64,000 nt of DNA from Lachnospiraceae bacterium. Lineage in GTDB: Bacteria > Bacillota_A > Clostridia > Lachnospirales > Lachnospiraceae. This document shows, in pieces, positions 6,207 through 15,100 of the stretch. Positions within the stretch are counted from its first letter, which is position 1; each line of letters starts with the position of its first letter. The notes under the pieces were generated by a model. The model ran no database searches. It was given only the letters and a program-made list of their open reading frames with translations, and was not told where the DNA came from. The stretch lies in NCBI GenBank assembly GCA_009911175.1, contig QXWX01000015.1, forward strand, positions 1 through 64,000. The letters run 5' to 3'. Made by a program: the position numbers and the translations under genes.

Positions 6207-8846
6207 TCAATCACTCACGGGTCTGATTCCCCGCAGCTTGCTGCGTTTTACAAAAATGCCGAGCGAAGCGAGGTCCAGGCTAATACCCCGCAGCTTGCTG
6301 CGGGGAAGTTTATCCCGCAGCCTTTCTACAATGCTCTGTTTTTCCAGATTCTTGAAGCACAGGTACGGGATCAAAACCGCAAGTCCGATCAGGATCGGAG
6401 TGCAGATCGCCAGTGGCAGCAGGGTGAAGCGGAAGGTGGAGTAGCCTGCGGATGTGATCGCGCGGACGATCACCCCTACGGTCAGGCTTCCCAGAAGATA
6501 GGATGCCGCCAGGGTCAGCCCTGCATAGTAAAAGCCTTCATAAGTCAGCATGCCGCGGAGCTGCCGTTTGGTCATGCCGATGCTCTGGATCATGGCAAAT
6601 TCCCGCTTCCGCGAGATGATCGCGGTGACCATGCTGTTGACGAAGTTCAGAACCCCGACCAGCGCGATGATGATGCTGATGGCATATCCCATGACCGCAG
6701 TGGCGCGGGTCTCTGCTTCATACTGCGCGATCAGGCTTTCACGGAAGACCAGATTCATGCCGGGAGCGGTACGCTCCTGATATTCACTGAGCATGGCAGC
6801 CGCATCCTCCAGCCCTTCGTCCGCCACATTAAAAAAGAATTTCTGCAGATTGCTGTCCGGCCAGATCTGCGTATAGGCATCGGCGGATATGATCAGCGGA
6901 ACCTCAAAAGCATTGGCCCTTTTTCCTTCACACATGGGTGTCAGCGGTTCCAGAACCGCCATGACGGTAAATTCCCGTCCTTCGATGGAAACCGTTTCTC
7001 CAACAGTCCAGGCAGGAGGATCTGACTCAAAATCATGGACTGCCGGCCCGATGGCCAGTGCATAGTCTCCGGAGGCAAATTTTTCCGAATCAAAGGTTCC
7101 GCTCAGGATATAGGGATCTCCCACGGCCGCATCCAGGATCAGGCCGTCGGCGCCATATACGGTGATCGGCACTTCTTCCCCTTTCAACGCCCGGTCGCAT
7201 TCCTCCTTCCACTGGGGAAAGGTGGGATCTATGGACGCAAAATCATCCAGCCGTTCCCGGGTATAGTAGGAGCGGATATTCTCGCAGGCGCGATCGCTTA
7301 AAAGCATGGGAATCTGCCGGGAGTACAGACTTCCGCTTTTTTCAAAGACTTCCATTCCGGTCACCTGATCTACCAGCTCCTGCTGGATGGTATTGCTTTC
7401 CGGATCGTAGCCGCCGGCGATCTGGTTGGTGGCATCGTCAATCTGAAAGTCGGCAACGCACATATCAATCAGATATTTTTCCACGTCAAAGCTGGCGTTT
7501 TTCGCATAGAAGTAGCTCATCAGCACCAGTCCGAGAGTCAGGGAGCTGATGACCAGCAAGGTCCGCTTCCGGTTGCGGCCAAGGTTTGACCAGGCCATTT
7601 TGGAGAGGGAGGCGCCGGTTTTGGATTTTTTTATCTGGCGCTTGACTTCCGTGTCCGTATCCGTGTAGCGCAGCGCTTCGATGGGAGACACCTTTCCGGC
7701 CAGCCTTGCGGGCAGCATGCAGGAGATCATGACCGTGATCCAGGCAAACAGCGCGGAGCCTATGAAAATGACTGGATTTGCGGACAGTACCGGCCGGGCG
7801 CTCTGATCGGCGATCAAAGCCGGGATCAGCAAAATACCCAGAATGTAGCCAAGGATCAGGCCCACCGGGATGCCCAGCAACGACAGGCGGCTGCTCTGCC
7901 CGTAGATCAGCTTTTTGATCTGCCGGGTCTCCATGCCCAGGGTTTTCAGCTTTCCGTAAAACTGGATATCCGACGCGACGGAAATCTGGAATACGTTGTA
8001 AATGATCAGATAACCGGCCAGGAATACCAGGATCATGCCTGCGTACATGGGAAGGCTTTCCATAAATATGCTCCACTGTGTTTCCTCGTTATAGGCCAGG
8101 ACTGTTTGAAATTCCACGCCGGAGACGCCGCATTCCGCCAGGACCCGGTCGGTGTGTTCTTCGATATGCTTACTGTCCGCAAAGGTTATGCCCATCATCC
8201 GCAGGCCGCAGATCTGGCCCTCGGCAGGCTCTTCGATACCGGCGCAGGCTTCCAGCGCAAATTCCTCGCTGACCCAGGCCATGCTGGCATATACGGAATG
8301 ATTCCGTTCCCACCAGCCGCAGAGTGTGAAGGTGCTGGATGTGACCTGATCGGAAAAGATGTCTTTCCGCCATTCCAGAGTGACCGTTTCTCCCAGCTCC
8401 AGGGGGATTCCCAGCTGATGCAGAGTTTCGGTATCCAGTGCGATCTCATTTTTCTGCTCCGGCATATGTCCGGTTTCGGGATAGGAGAAGTCGTCCTTTG
8501 CGTACTGATCGCTGGCATAGCGGATCTCCACCTGCCGTCCGCCCAGCCGTTCATTTTCCGCCAGGCCCAGGACAATGGAGCGGCCGTAGGATCGGACATC
8601 TGGGTGCGCCGCAAGCAGTTCAATCTGCTCATCGGTGATCTGCTTGGCGGTAGTATGGGCTTTGGTGCCGGACTGCCGCAGGTACATTTCCGTAACATTT
8701 TTAGTCAGGCTCTGCGCCAGCGTGAATAATGTGGTAAACATCATCGCAGTCATCGTAATGGCCAGTACCGCGGCCAGATTGCGGCCTTTATTTTTCTGAA
8801 AGCTCCGGCTCGTCAGGGTCCGGATCATGGATTTTTGTTCCTTCAT
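6207..8846 (-). CDS. FtsX-like ABC transporter permease with repeat-derived C-terminus
   Basis: An 879-residue permease with a TM helix near residue 20 (LAAVLAITMTAMMFTTLFTL), a large extracytoplasmic domain, three central TM helices, a second TM followed by another external domain, and three final TM helices: the double FtsX layout of peptide/antimicrobial-type ABC exporters. The ATG at 8846 follows GGAAGGGGAGG; the TTG at 8891 overlaps the ATPase gene and lacks a site. It sits 19 bp after the ATPase gene. The last 33 or so residues contain PRSKLRGI and KRSKLRGI, both coded by a palindromic DNA repeat, so the natural C-terminus has probably been replaced or extended. The cargo is unknown. 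Confidence 0.9.
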   Translation of the reverse strand: MKEQKSMIRTLTSRSFQKNKGRNLAAVLAITMTAMMFTTLFTLAQSLTKNVTEMYLRQSGTKAHTTAKQITDEQIELLAAHPDVRSYGRSIVLGLAENERLGGRQVEIRYASDQYAKDDFSYPETGHMPEQKNEIALDTETLHQLGIPLELGETVTLEWRKDIFSDQVTSSTFTLCGWWERNHSVYASMAWVSEEFALEACAGIEEPAEGQICGLRMMGITFADSKHIEEHTDRVLAECGVSGVEFQTVLAYNEETQWSIFMESLPMYAGMILVFLAGYLIIYNVFQISVASDIQFYGKLKTLGMETRQIKKLIYGQSSRLSLLGIPVGLILGYILGILLIPALIADQSARPVLSANPVIFIGSALFAWITVMISCMLPARLAGKVSPIEALRYTDTDTEVKRQIKKSKTGASLSKMAWSNLGRNRKRTLLVISSLTLGLVLMSYFYAKNASFDVEKYLIDMCVADFQIDDATNQIAGGYDPESNTIQQELVDQVTGMEVFEKSGSLYSRQIPMLLSDRACENIRSYYTRERLDDFASIDPTFPQWKEECDRALKGEEVPITVYGADGLILDAAVGDPYILSGTFDSEKFASGDYALAIGPAVHDFESDPPAWTVGETVSIEGREFTVMAVLEPLTPMCEGKRANAFEVPLIISADAYTQIWPDSNLQKFFFNVADEGLEDAAAMLSEYQERTAPGMNLVFRESLIAQYEAETRATAVMGYAISIIIALVGVLNFVNSMVTAIISRKREFAMIQSIGMTKRQLRGMLTYEGFYYAGLTLAASYLLGSLTVGVIVRAITSAGYSTFRFTLLPLAICTPILIGLAVLIPYLCFKNLEKQSIVERLRDKLPRSKLRGISLDLASLGIFVKRSKLRGIRPVSD
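6229..6305. repeat. Palindromic repeat pair inside the 3' end of the permease gene
   Basis: CCCCGCAGCTTGCTGCG at 6229-6245 recurs at 6286-6305 as a complete stem-loop (CCCCGCAG/CTGCGGGG with a CTTG loop). Between them is GAGCGAAGCGAG (6261-6272). On the minus strand both copies are read in the same frame and give the peptide RSKLRGI twice. Confidence 0.88.
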
Positions 8847-8865
8847 GGCTTTGAACCTCCCCTTC

Positions 8866-9531
8866 CTATTCGTGAACTCTGCCGTCTTCAATGTGGATGC
8901 ATCGATCCGCCTGCTTCGCGATCTCCGGATTATGGGTGATCATCACGATGGTCTGATGAAACTTCTGGCTGGTGAGCCTTAAGAGCTCGATCACCTCATC
9001 ACTGGTTCTGCTGTCCAGGTTGCCGGTGGGCTCGTCGGCCAGGATGATGGCAGGCTTTCCCGCCAGCGCCCGGGCGATGGAGACACGCTGCTGCTGTCCG
9101 CCGGAAAGGGTATTCGGCATCTGATAGAGCTTCTTCTGGATTCCCAGGAGGGAAACTACCTCTTCGATAAATACTTCATCTGGTCTTTTTCCGTCCAGCT
9201 GAATGGGCATCACGATATTTTCATACACATTCAGGATTGGTACCAGGTTATAATTCTGGAAAATAAATCCGATGGAACGGCGGCGGAATACGGTCAGATC
9301 GTCGTCCGAGAGATTGCTCAGTTCGAACTTGTCGACCTTTACGCTGCCAGAGGTGGGTCGATCCAGCCCGCCCAGCATATTGAGCAGGGTGGATTTTCCG
9401 CTGCCGGAAGTGCCGATGATGGCGACAAACTCCCCTGGTTCCACGGAAATGCTCACGTCGTCCAGCGCCCTTACGATATTCGGTTCTTTGCCGTACTGCT
9501 TGATTAAATGTTCAGTCTTTAAAATACTCAT
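8866..9531 (-). CDS. ABC transporter ATP-binding protein (MacB/LolD/BceA type)
   Basis: A 221-residue ATPase with Walker [10 protein letters not shown]-loop FQNYNLVP, signature [15 protein letters not shown], Walker [13 protein letters not shown] and an H-loop in [15 protein letters not shown]. This subtype pairs with FtsX-like permeases, and the permease gene follows directly. The ATG at 9531 is preceded by GGGAGGAGG; a TTG at 9552 would include that site in the coding sequence and is rejected. A strong promoter lies about 120 bp upstream, so the ABC pair can be transcribed separately from the two-component genes. Likely role: energising export of, or defence against, a peptide or lipid-linked compound. 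Confidence 0.93.
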   Translation of the reverse strand: MSILKTEHLIKQYGKEPNIVRALDDVSISVEPGEFVAIIGTSGSGKSTLLNMLGGLDRPTSGSVKVDKFELSNLSDDDLTVFRRRSIGFIFQNYNLVPILNVYENIVMPIQLDGKRPDEVFIEEVVSLLGIQKKLYQMPNTLSGGQQQRVSIARALAGKPAIILADEPTGNLDSRTSDEVIELLRLTSQKFHQTIVMITHNPEIAKQADRCIHIEDGRVHE

Positions 9532-9603
9532 GTTGATTTGTCCTCCTCCCAATCCGGTCTGACCGGAAATAATCTGATTGATACGGTGCGTATACAGATT
9601 TTG

Positions 9604-9645
9604 CAGTAAAGGAATGTCCTGCTTTAGAAATCACGTTCCTGTTAC
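9604..9645 (-). promoter_or_regulatory. Inverted repeat in the leader of the ABC transporter operon
   Basis: On the minus strand AGGAACGT and ACATTCCT flank a 15-bp loop just downstream of the promoter. It could be an operator or a leader hairpin; nothing in the sequence decides which. Confidence 0.35.
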
Positions 9646-9652
9646 GGTTTCC

Positions 9653-9680
9653 ATTATATCCGGGAACTAAAATGCCGCAA
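9653..9680 (-). promoter_or_regulatory. Promoter of the ABC transporter operon
   Basis: Minus strand: -35 TTGCGG (9675-9680), 16-bp spacer, perfect -10 TATAAT (9653-9658). It lies between the kinase stop and the ATPase start and is the obvious target for the neighbouring LytTR regulator. Confidence 0.75.
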
Positions 9681-9724
9681 CATAGAATGTGTAAACTAAT
9701 ATGGAGAAGGTAAAATCTAAATCG

Positions 9725-11023
9725 TTATGAACTTTTTGCGGCGATGGGCAGGATGATCTTTAACGCAAACTTTTCTCCCTTTGGCCTGGCGACACATTCG
9801 CCTCCGTATTTTTCTGCCGCCTTTTGGATATTTGAAATGCCGAAGCCGTGGAGGAAAGTATCCTTTTTGGTCGTCCTTTGCGAAGCCAGTTCTTCGATCA
9901 TCCGGTTATTTTCTACCGTAATGACCAGCATGTCATGGACCGGGGCGGCCTTTACATTGATCAGCCGCAGGCTCTGAGGCAGCTTTTCGCTGGCTTCGAT
10001 GGCATTGTCCAGGGCGTTGCCGAAGATCGTGCTGATATCCAGCGGTTCCAGAAACATCCCCCCAGGAAAACAGACGGAGGCGTGGAAATCGATCTGTTTC
10101 TCCCTGGCCAGCCGGGCTTTGTCACGGAGGACCATATCCAGATAGTCATTTCCTGTATGATAGTAGGTCTCGTAAGCTTCAATCTGCATCTGCAGGGAAC
10201 GGACCGATTCGTTCAGTGCTTCGGAATCGTTCTGCCGCGCCTGCAGGACAAGAAGATGATTCTTCATATCATGATAAATGCTCCGGACCCGTTCCTCCTC
10301 CCGGAGCTTGTCCTGAAAATAGGCCTGCTTCTGCTCCAGCTCCTGGGCCCGGTATGAGGTCTGCACGGAATCGCAGATATAGGCGGCCAGGTAGATGCAG
10401 CCGAAGCTGGATACGATGGACGCTGTGCAGATGGGATACACGACGGCAATTTCCTCCGGCAGAAAATAAATGATCGTGAAAATGGCCACGATGGATGCCA
10501 GCGTCAGAACATCCACAATGAGCCACATCCGCAGCGTCAGACTGGACGTGATCCGACACAGATATTTTTTCAAAAAGGCCCACGCGGCAAGCCAGAACAG
10601 AAGCCGTGCCAGCAGGGACAGGGTATGAACGGCTGTGCTGAACAGGAGGAGGCTTCCGGGCCATTCGGATGGGCTGCCCGATGCGTTGGTACAGGCAAAA
10701 AACAACCGTGCCCCAATATCCTGCATCAGATAATTGACCGCGATCACCACGGGATAGAATACCAGTACGGCGGTCAGCTTTTCCATCCATTTTCCGCTGT
10801 GGAATACAAGGACATAGACCACAAAAACCAGCAGGGCGCCGAGGAGGTTGGGCAGGTCGTTGGAATAGATGATCATATTGGAAAAGATTGAGCTGACCCC
10901 AAGGGCCGGGAGCCACAGCAGCCGGTTTTTCCGCAGCGGGAGAAAGCTGTGGAGGAACAGGAAAAATACAAGGATATATCCCCAGATCAAAAGCAGGGAG
11001 ATCAGATCAAGTGCTTTTATCAT
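9725..11023 (-). CDS. GHKL-type sensor histidine kinase (AgrC-like)
   Basis: A 432-residue kinase. The first 200 or so residues hold about six hydrophobic helices, then a coiled linker (ELEQKQAYFQDKLREEE). The phospho-acceptor is H251 in IYHDMKNHLLVL; the N-box is FGNALDNAIEAS and the G-box region HGFGISNIQKAAEKYGG. This is the AgrC/HPK10 layout, typical of peptide sensors that work with LytTR regulators. Its ATG overlaps the stop of the response regulator gene by ATGA, so the two are translationally coupled. The signal is unknown; no AgrD-like peptide or AgrB gene was seen in the window. Confidence 0.9.
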   Translation of the reverse strand: MIKALDLISLLLIWGYILVFFLFLHSFLPLRKNRLLWLPALGVSSIFSNMIIYSNDLPNLLGALLVFVVYVLVFHSGKWMEKLTAVLVFYPVVIAVNYLMQDIGARLFFACTNASGSPSEWPGSLLLFSTAVHTLSLLARLLFWLAAWAFLKKYLCRITSSLTLRMWLIVDVLTLASIVAIFTIIYFLPEEIAVVYPICTASIVSSFGCIYLAAYICDSVQTSYRAQELEQKQAYFQDKLREEERVRSIYHDMKNHLLVLQARQNDSEALNESVRSLQMQIEAYETYYHTGNDYLDMVLRDKARLAREKQIDFHASVCFPGGMFLEPLDISTIFGNALDNAIEASEKLPQSLRLINVKAAPVHDMLVITVENNRMIEELASQRTTKKDTFLHGFGISNIQKAAEKYGGECVARPKGEKFALKIILPIAAKSS

Positions 11024-11730
11024 ATCAGATCCCCCCAGTAGTCCGTCAATTCTTCCATGAACTGCTTTCTCTTGGGCTGGCTGATGGGAAGGACCTCCCC
11101 GGTGACCAGGGTGATCTCCAGCTTCTGCACGCCTTTGACATAGAACAGGTTCACAAGATAGCTGCTGTGGCTTCTGGCAAAGCCCTGTCCTTTCAGCTCC
11201 TGCTCCATCTCCTTCATGCTCCTGTAGCAGATGATCTTTTCCTGCTCCGTATGAAGCAGCAGGTTCCGGTTGAAGGTCTCGATGTAGCGCAGGCTTTTCA
11301 GAAAGACCTTATATCTGCCGGAATCGTTTTTTACTACCAGTGAGGGGGAACCGTCCCTGCGGCTTCTGGCCAGGAACTGGTTCAGCTCATCTCGCAGCCG
11401 GACGTACTTGATGGGCTTGATGATGTAATTGGCCGCCTGGTACTTGTAGCCCTCCAGCCCGTATTGGGTGAGGGTGGTCAAAAAGATGATCCCCACCTTT
11501 TCATCCTTCTGCCGGATCTTCTCCGCCGTGCGGAGGCCGTCCACCAGCTTCATCTGGATATCCAGAAAGATCAGGTCGATCGTAGGATCGTACTTTTCGA
11601 TCAGATCCAGGCCGTCATAAAAAGGGGTTACTTTGATCTCTTCGCTGTTTTCTACAGCGTATTGTCTGATGAGTCCGTTCAGATGATCGACAAAGCTCTG
11701 TTCATCGTCGCAGATTGCGATATGCAGCAT
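11020..11730 (-). CDS. LytTR-family response regulator
   Basis: A 236-residue two-domain regulator. The receiver domain (1-120) has the acidic pair in CDDE and phospho-acceptor D57 in LIFLDIQM; the C-terminal LytTR domain (135-233) contains LRYIETFNRNLLLHT and the FARSHSSYLVNLFYVKGV recognition region. An ATG at 11730 is preferred over the GTG at 11739 because GAAGAGAG is properly spaced from it. It is the first gene of the operon with the kinase. The likely target is the promoter of the downstream ABC pair. Confidence 0.92.
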   Translation of the reverse strand: MLHIAICDDEQSFVDHLNGLIRQYAVENSEEIKVTPFYDGLDLIEKYDPTIDLIFLDIQMKLVDGLRTAEKIRQKDEKVGIIFLTTLTQYGLEGYKYQAANYIIKPIKYVRLRDELNQFLARSRRDGSPSLVVKNDSGRYKVFLKSLRYIETFNRNLLLHTEQEKIICYRSMKEMEQELKGQGFARSHSSYLVNLFYVKGVQKLEITLVTGEVLPISQPKRKQFMEELTDYWGDLI

Positions 11731-11739
11731 CGGTTTCAC

Positions 11740-12170
11740 TCTCTTCCTTTTAGATTTCGTGACAGGTCACCGGCAAGCCGGCACTGGCTGCCTGGACCGG
11801 CTTTTTATACTCACGGTTGATTGATCCGGCGTTCAGTATAAATTCTCTGTGGTAATAGACGGCCTTGCCAGCGAAATTCATTTTATCATAAACAATTGCG
11901 GAAAGCCATTATTTTTTGGCCCGGAGCTATATAGGAAAAATATCGCAGAAAATTAAAAAAACTATTGTCGTTTTTTTTCAGTTCATGTATACTGGTCATA
12001 CTATCACGAAAGGAGAGAACTGCAGTATATTAACAAGGGGTTTGGAATTGTGGAAACAGGCGTTGCCGTATTGTTGGGAGAGGACAGACATGCCGTTTTT
12101 ATAATTCCTGGAATTTGCTGCGCGCGGATGGGTGAACCGCTGCGAAGCAAAACAAAGAGAGGAGAGGAGT
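11740..12170. other. Divergent control region between the two-component operon and the M60 gene
   Basis: About 430 bp without a gene. On the minus side there is a leader with stem-loop potential (11760-11805, GCCGGC and GTGACAGGTCAC palindromes). On the plus side a strong promoter at 11965-11993 is followed by a roughly 170-nt leader. A Shine-Dalgarno-like AAAGGAGAG at 12010-12018 is followed by no credible open frame. Confidence 0.6.
11965..11993 (+). promoter_or_regulatory. Promoter of the M60 peptidase operon
   Basis: -35 TTGTCG (11965-11970), 17-bp T-rich spacer, -10 TATACT (11988-11993). Confidence 0.75.
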
Positions 12171-15100
12171 ATGAAGCGGATTGTTTCATATCTGCTTGCG
12201 GTGATTCTCGTTTTTTCTCTGTGTGTCGATGCATTTGCCGAACCATTGGAGCCGGAGATTGCGGGGAGCAATCCGGCTGCCGGGGAAGGGGAATGGCAGG
12301 AAGGGACTGAAACAGGGGAAAACGGGTGGATACCCCAAGAAGAACATGGTGATAAAAGTACGGATGAGGAGCACGGTGAGGAAACAGGCGCTCCAAACGG
12401 AGAAGGCGCAGAAGAAGACGGATCAGGAGAGAACACAAATGGTTCCTATTCTGCGGCGGATCCAAACAGAATCTCTTCTGACACCTGGGACAAGAACAGT
12501 CAGGAAGATGATTCGGAGGAGGAAGAGGAACAGGACGAAGAAGGGCAGGATGAGGAGGATCCAAAAGAGAGAAGCGGGAGCGCCGGGAATTGGGGACAGG
12601 TCGATGTGGAGATCCTTTCCGCATTGGATCTGCGTAAGGATATAAGCTTTACCGTTTCCCTGACCGGGCAGGAACCGAAGCGGGTGGTACTGGCTGCGGA
12701 TCAGGAGGGACAGAACGGTCGGGCATCCCAGGCCGATGTGACGTTTGAAGACCTGGAACCGGGGACTTATGTACTGACGGTTGCGGCTCCGGGCTTTGCT
12801 ACCTATACTCAGGAGATTGCGGTAGAGGACTGGGCGTATGCTCTGACACTGACCACGGGAATGGTCAGCGGCTTTGCCTATGATCAGCCGGGCAGCGTGC
12901 ATCCGGGCCTTCTTCTGGTGGGAGATGTGGACGGAAACGGCGTGATCGACGATACAGACCGGGATCTGCTGGTGGATGCCATAGACGCCGGAGAGCGGGA
13001 TCCGGAAAAGCAGGCTGCGTCCCGGCATGAAAATCCGAACCTGGATCTGAATGGGGATGCGTGGGTAGACCTGGCGGATCTGGAATATTTGGCAAAGGGA
13101 TATGGATTTTACGGAGACGGCAGCTCTTCCGTGGTAAAATTAGTGCCGGCAGAAGCGGTGACGATGGAAGCGGACGCGGATACGGAGGTGTCAGGCGACT
13201 TGAATGCCCTACTTAAAAATGAAGGGGGCGTGACGCTTTCGACCAAATACGGCAGTCCCATCTCGGGAACCCAGCCGGTGTCTGTGATCTTTGATTTTGC
13301 CGGGGAGGAAGGGATTCCGATCGAGGGCATGGCGATTGATACGGGAAACAATGATTCGATCAGTGACATGCAGATCGATGTTGTTTATGTGGAAGAAGGC
13401 CAGGTGGATACGGTTCAGATTCCCCTGAAAGAGGGTGTTGACTTTCTGCTGAATTACGACACCGTGCAGGCGGCTCAAAATGAAAGCGGCGTGATCACGA
13501 TCAACTTTGGAGCGCAGACCGCGGTGAAGAAGGTTACGCTGAAGATCATGGGGATGCGGAACAACAATGACCTTGCAGAGATCTCCAAGGTGGAATTTCT
13601 GAACGACATGGAGAGCCGTATTCCGGAGCCGCAGATGGATATCCCGCAGAATCTGTCGGCGCAGGCGGGAAATAAGCAGTTTGACCTGACATGGGATCCC
13701 TGCGTGAATGTGACGGGCTATGAGGTCCGGATCACAACGGAAATCGAAGGAGAACAAAAGTCAGACACGGTTTCCGTAAAGGGAAACAGCGCGAGGATCT
13801 CGTCCTTCCAAAAAGGGAAGCTTGTGAATAATACGGACTATACGGTATCGGTGCAGTCTGTAAACGGCGCATGGAGGAGCGGCTACAGCGAACCGGTCAA
13901 GGTGGTTCCAAAAGCGGATAAAAAACCGGACGCGCCGGATAACCTGAGAGTTACGGGAGCGTACAGAGCCATAGACGCAACCTGGAAAAATATGGAGGAC
14001 ACGGACCGCTACAATCTGTATTACCGAGAGAGCGGAAAAGGTTCGTTTCAGAAAATAGAAGGCAGTTCCGCAAACAAATATACGATCACCGGCCTGAAAG
14101 ACCGGACAAGCTATGAGGTCTATGTGACAGGAGTCAATGAGCTGGGCGAAGGAAAGCCGTCCCTGACCGGAGAAGCGGAAACGACCTCCCCGGACCCGGC
14201 GCAGATGCCGAAGTATAAGCTGCTTAACCGGGCTGCAGAGGGAGAGGTCAGTGAGCATATCAAAGAGGCTTACTATACACAGAATGGTACGATGCAGGAC
14301 AGCGCATTCGATGCGGCGGGAACCAAGACTGCATGGGGCACGGTTGATAATGACCCGGTATCCCACTATCTGCGGAACACCTGGGATGACGGCGGATTTA
14401 ATAATCTGGGGTCAAACGGTTTGACCTATGAATTTGACCAAGAATATAAAATGCAGTATTTTGCGTTGCAGGAGGTAACAGCGCAGAGCCTTTCGTATGG
14501 ATATGCGAAGGTAAAATGCTGGGATGCGAACGGAAATCTGAAAGAGTTTGTGAATCATCAGGTGTCTGTACAGCGGAAAATGGATTCGGAAAAAAGGGTT
14601 TACTATATGCTCAGGCTTCCGGAGGCTGTGACAGTCAAGAAGATCCAGTTCGGCCTCAGCCGCAGCCTCGCTTCCGGTTCGATCACGTGTTCGGAGGTGT
14701 ATTTCTACCATTATGATTCTCTGGAAGATGATATTATGGCGCTCTATGTCAATGACTTACATACGGAGTTAAAAAGTGGTGTGACGCAGGCGACGATTGA
14801 CGCGCTCAGAACGCGGATCAATACCAAAGATCCGGATAGCGGGGAATATCATCCGGACAGGGAGAAGCTGGAAAGGGAGCTCAAGACAGCTGAGGATATT
14901 CTGAACGCGAAGTTAAGCCGGTCGGTATATATCCACAACAGCATTACGACAAAGGATGCAAACCGGGGATTCGGAGGGTTGAACGCGTGGCAGCCTCTTG
15001 GAGTCACGGCAGCGGCAGGGGAAGAGATTACGGTTTATGTGGGACATAATACGAAGAAAACCGGCGAAAGTACGAATCTACAGCTGATCGCGACACAGTA

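Noticed and set aside
12050..12310. A small gene in the leader of the M60 gene (GTG start)
   Set aside because: It overlaps the M60 signal peptide in another frame and has no ribosome site or recognisable product.
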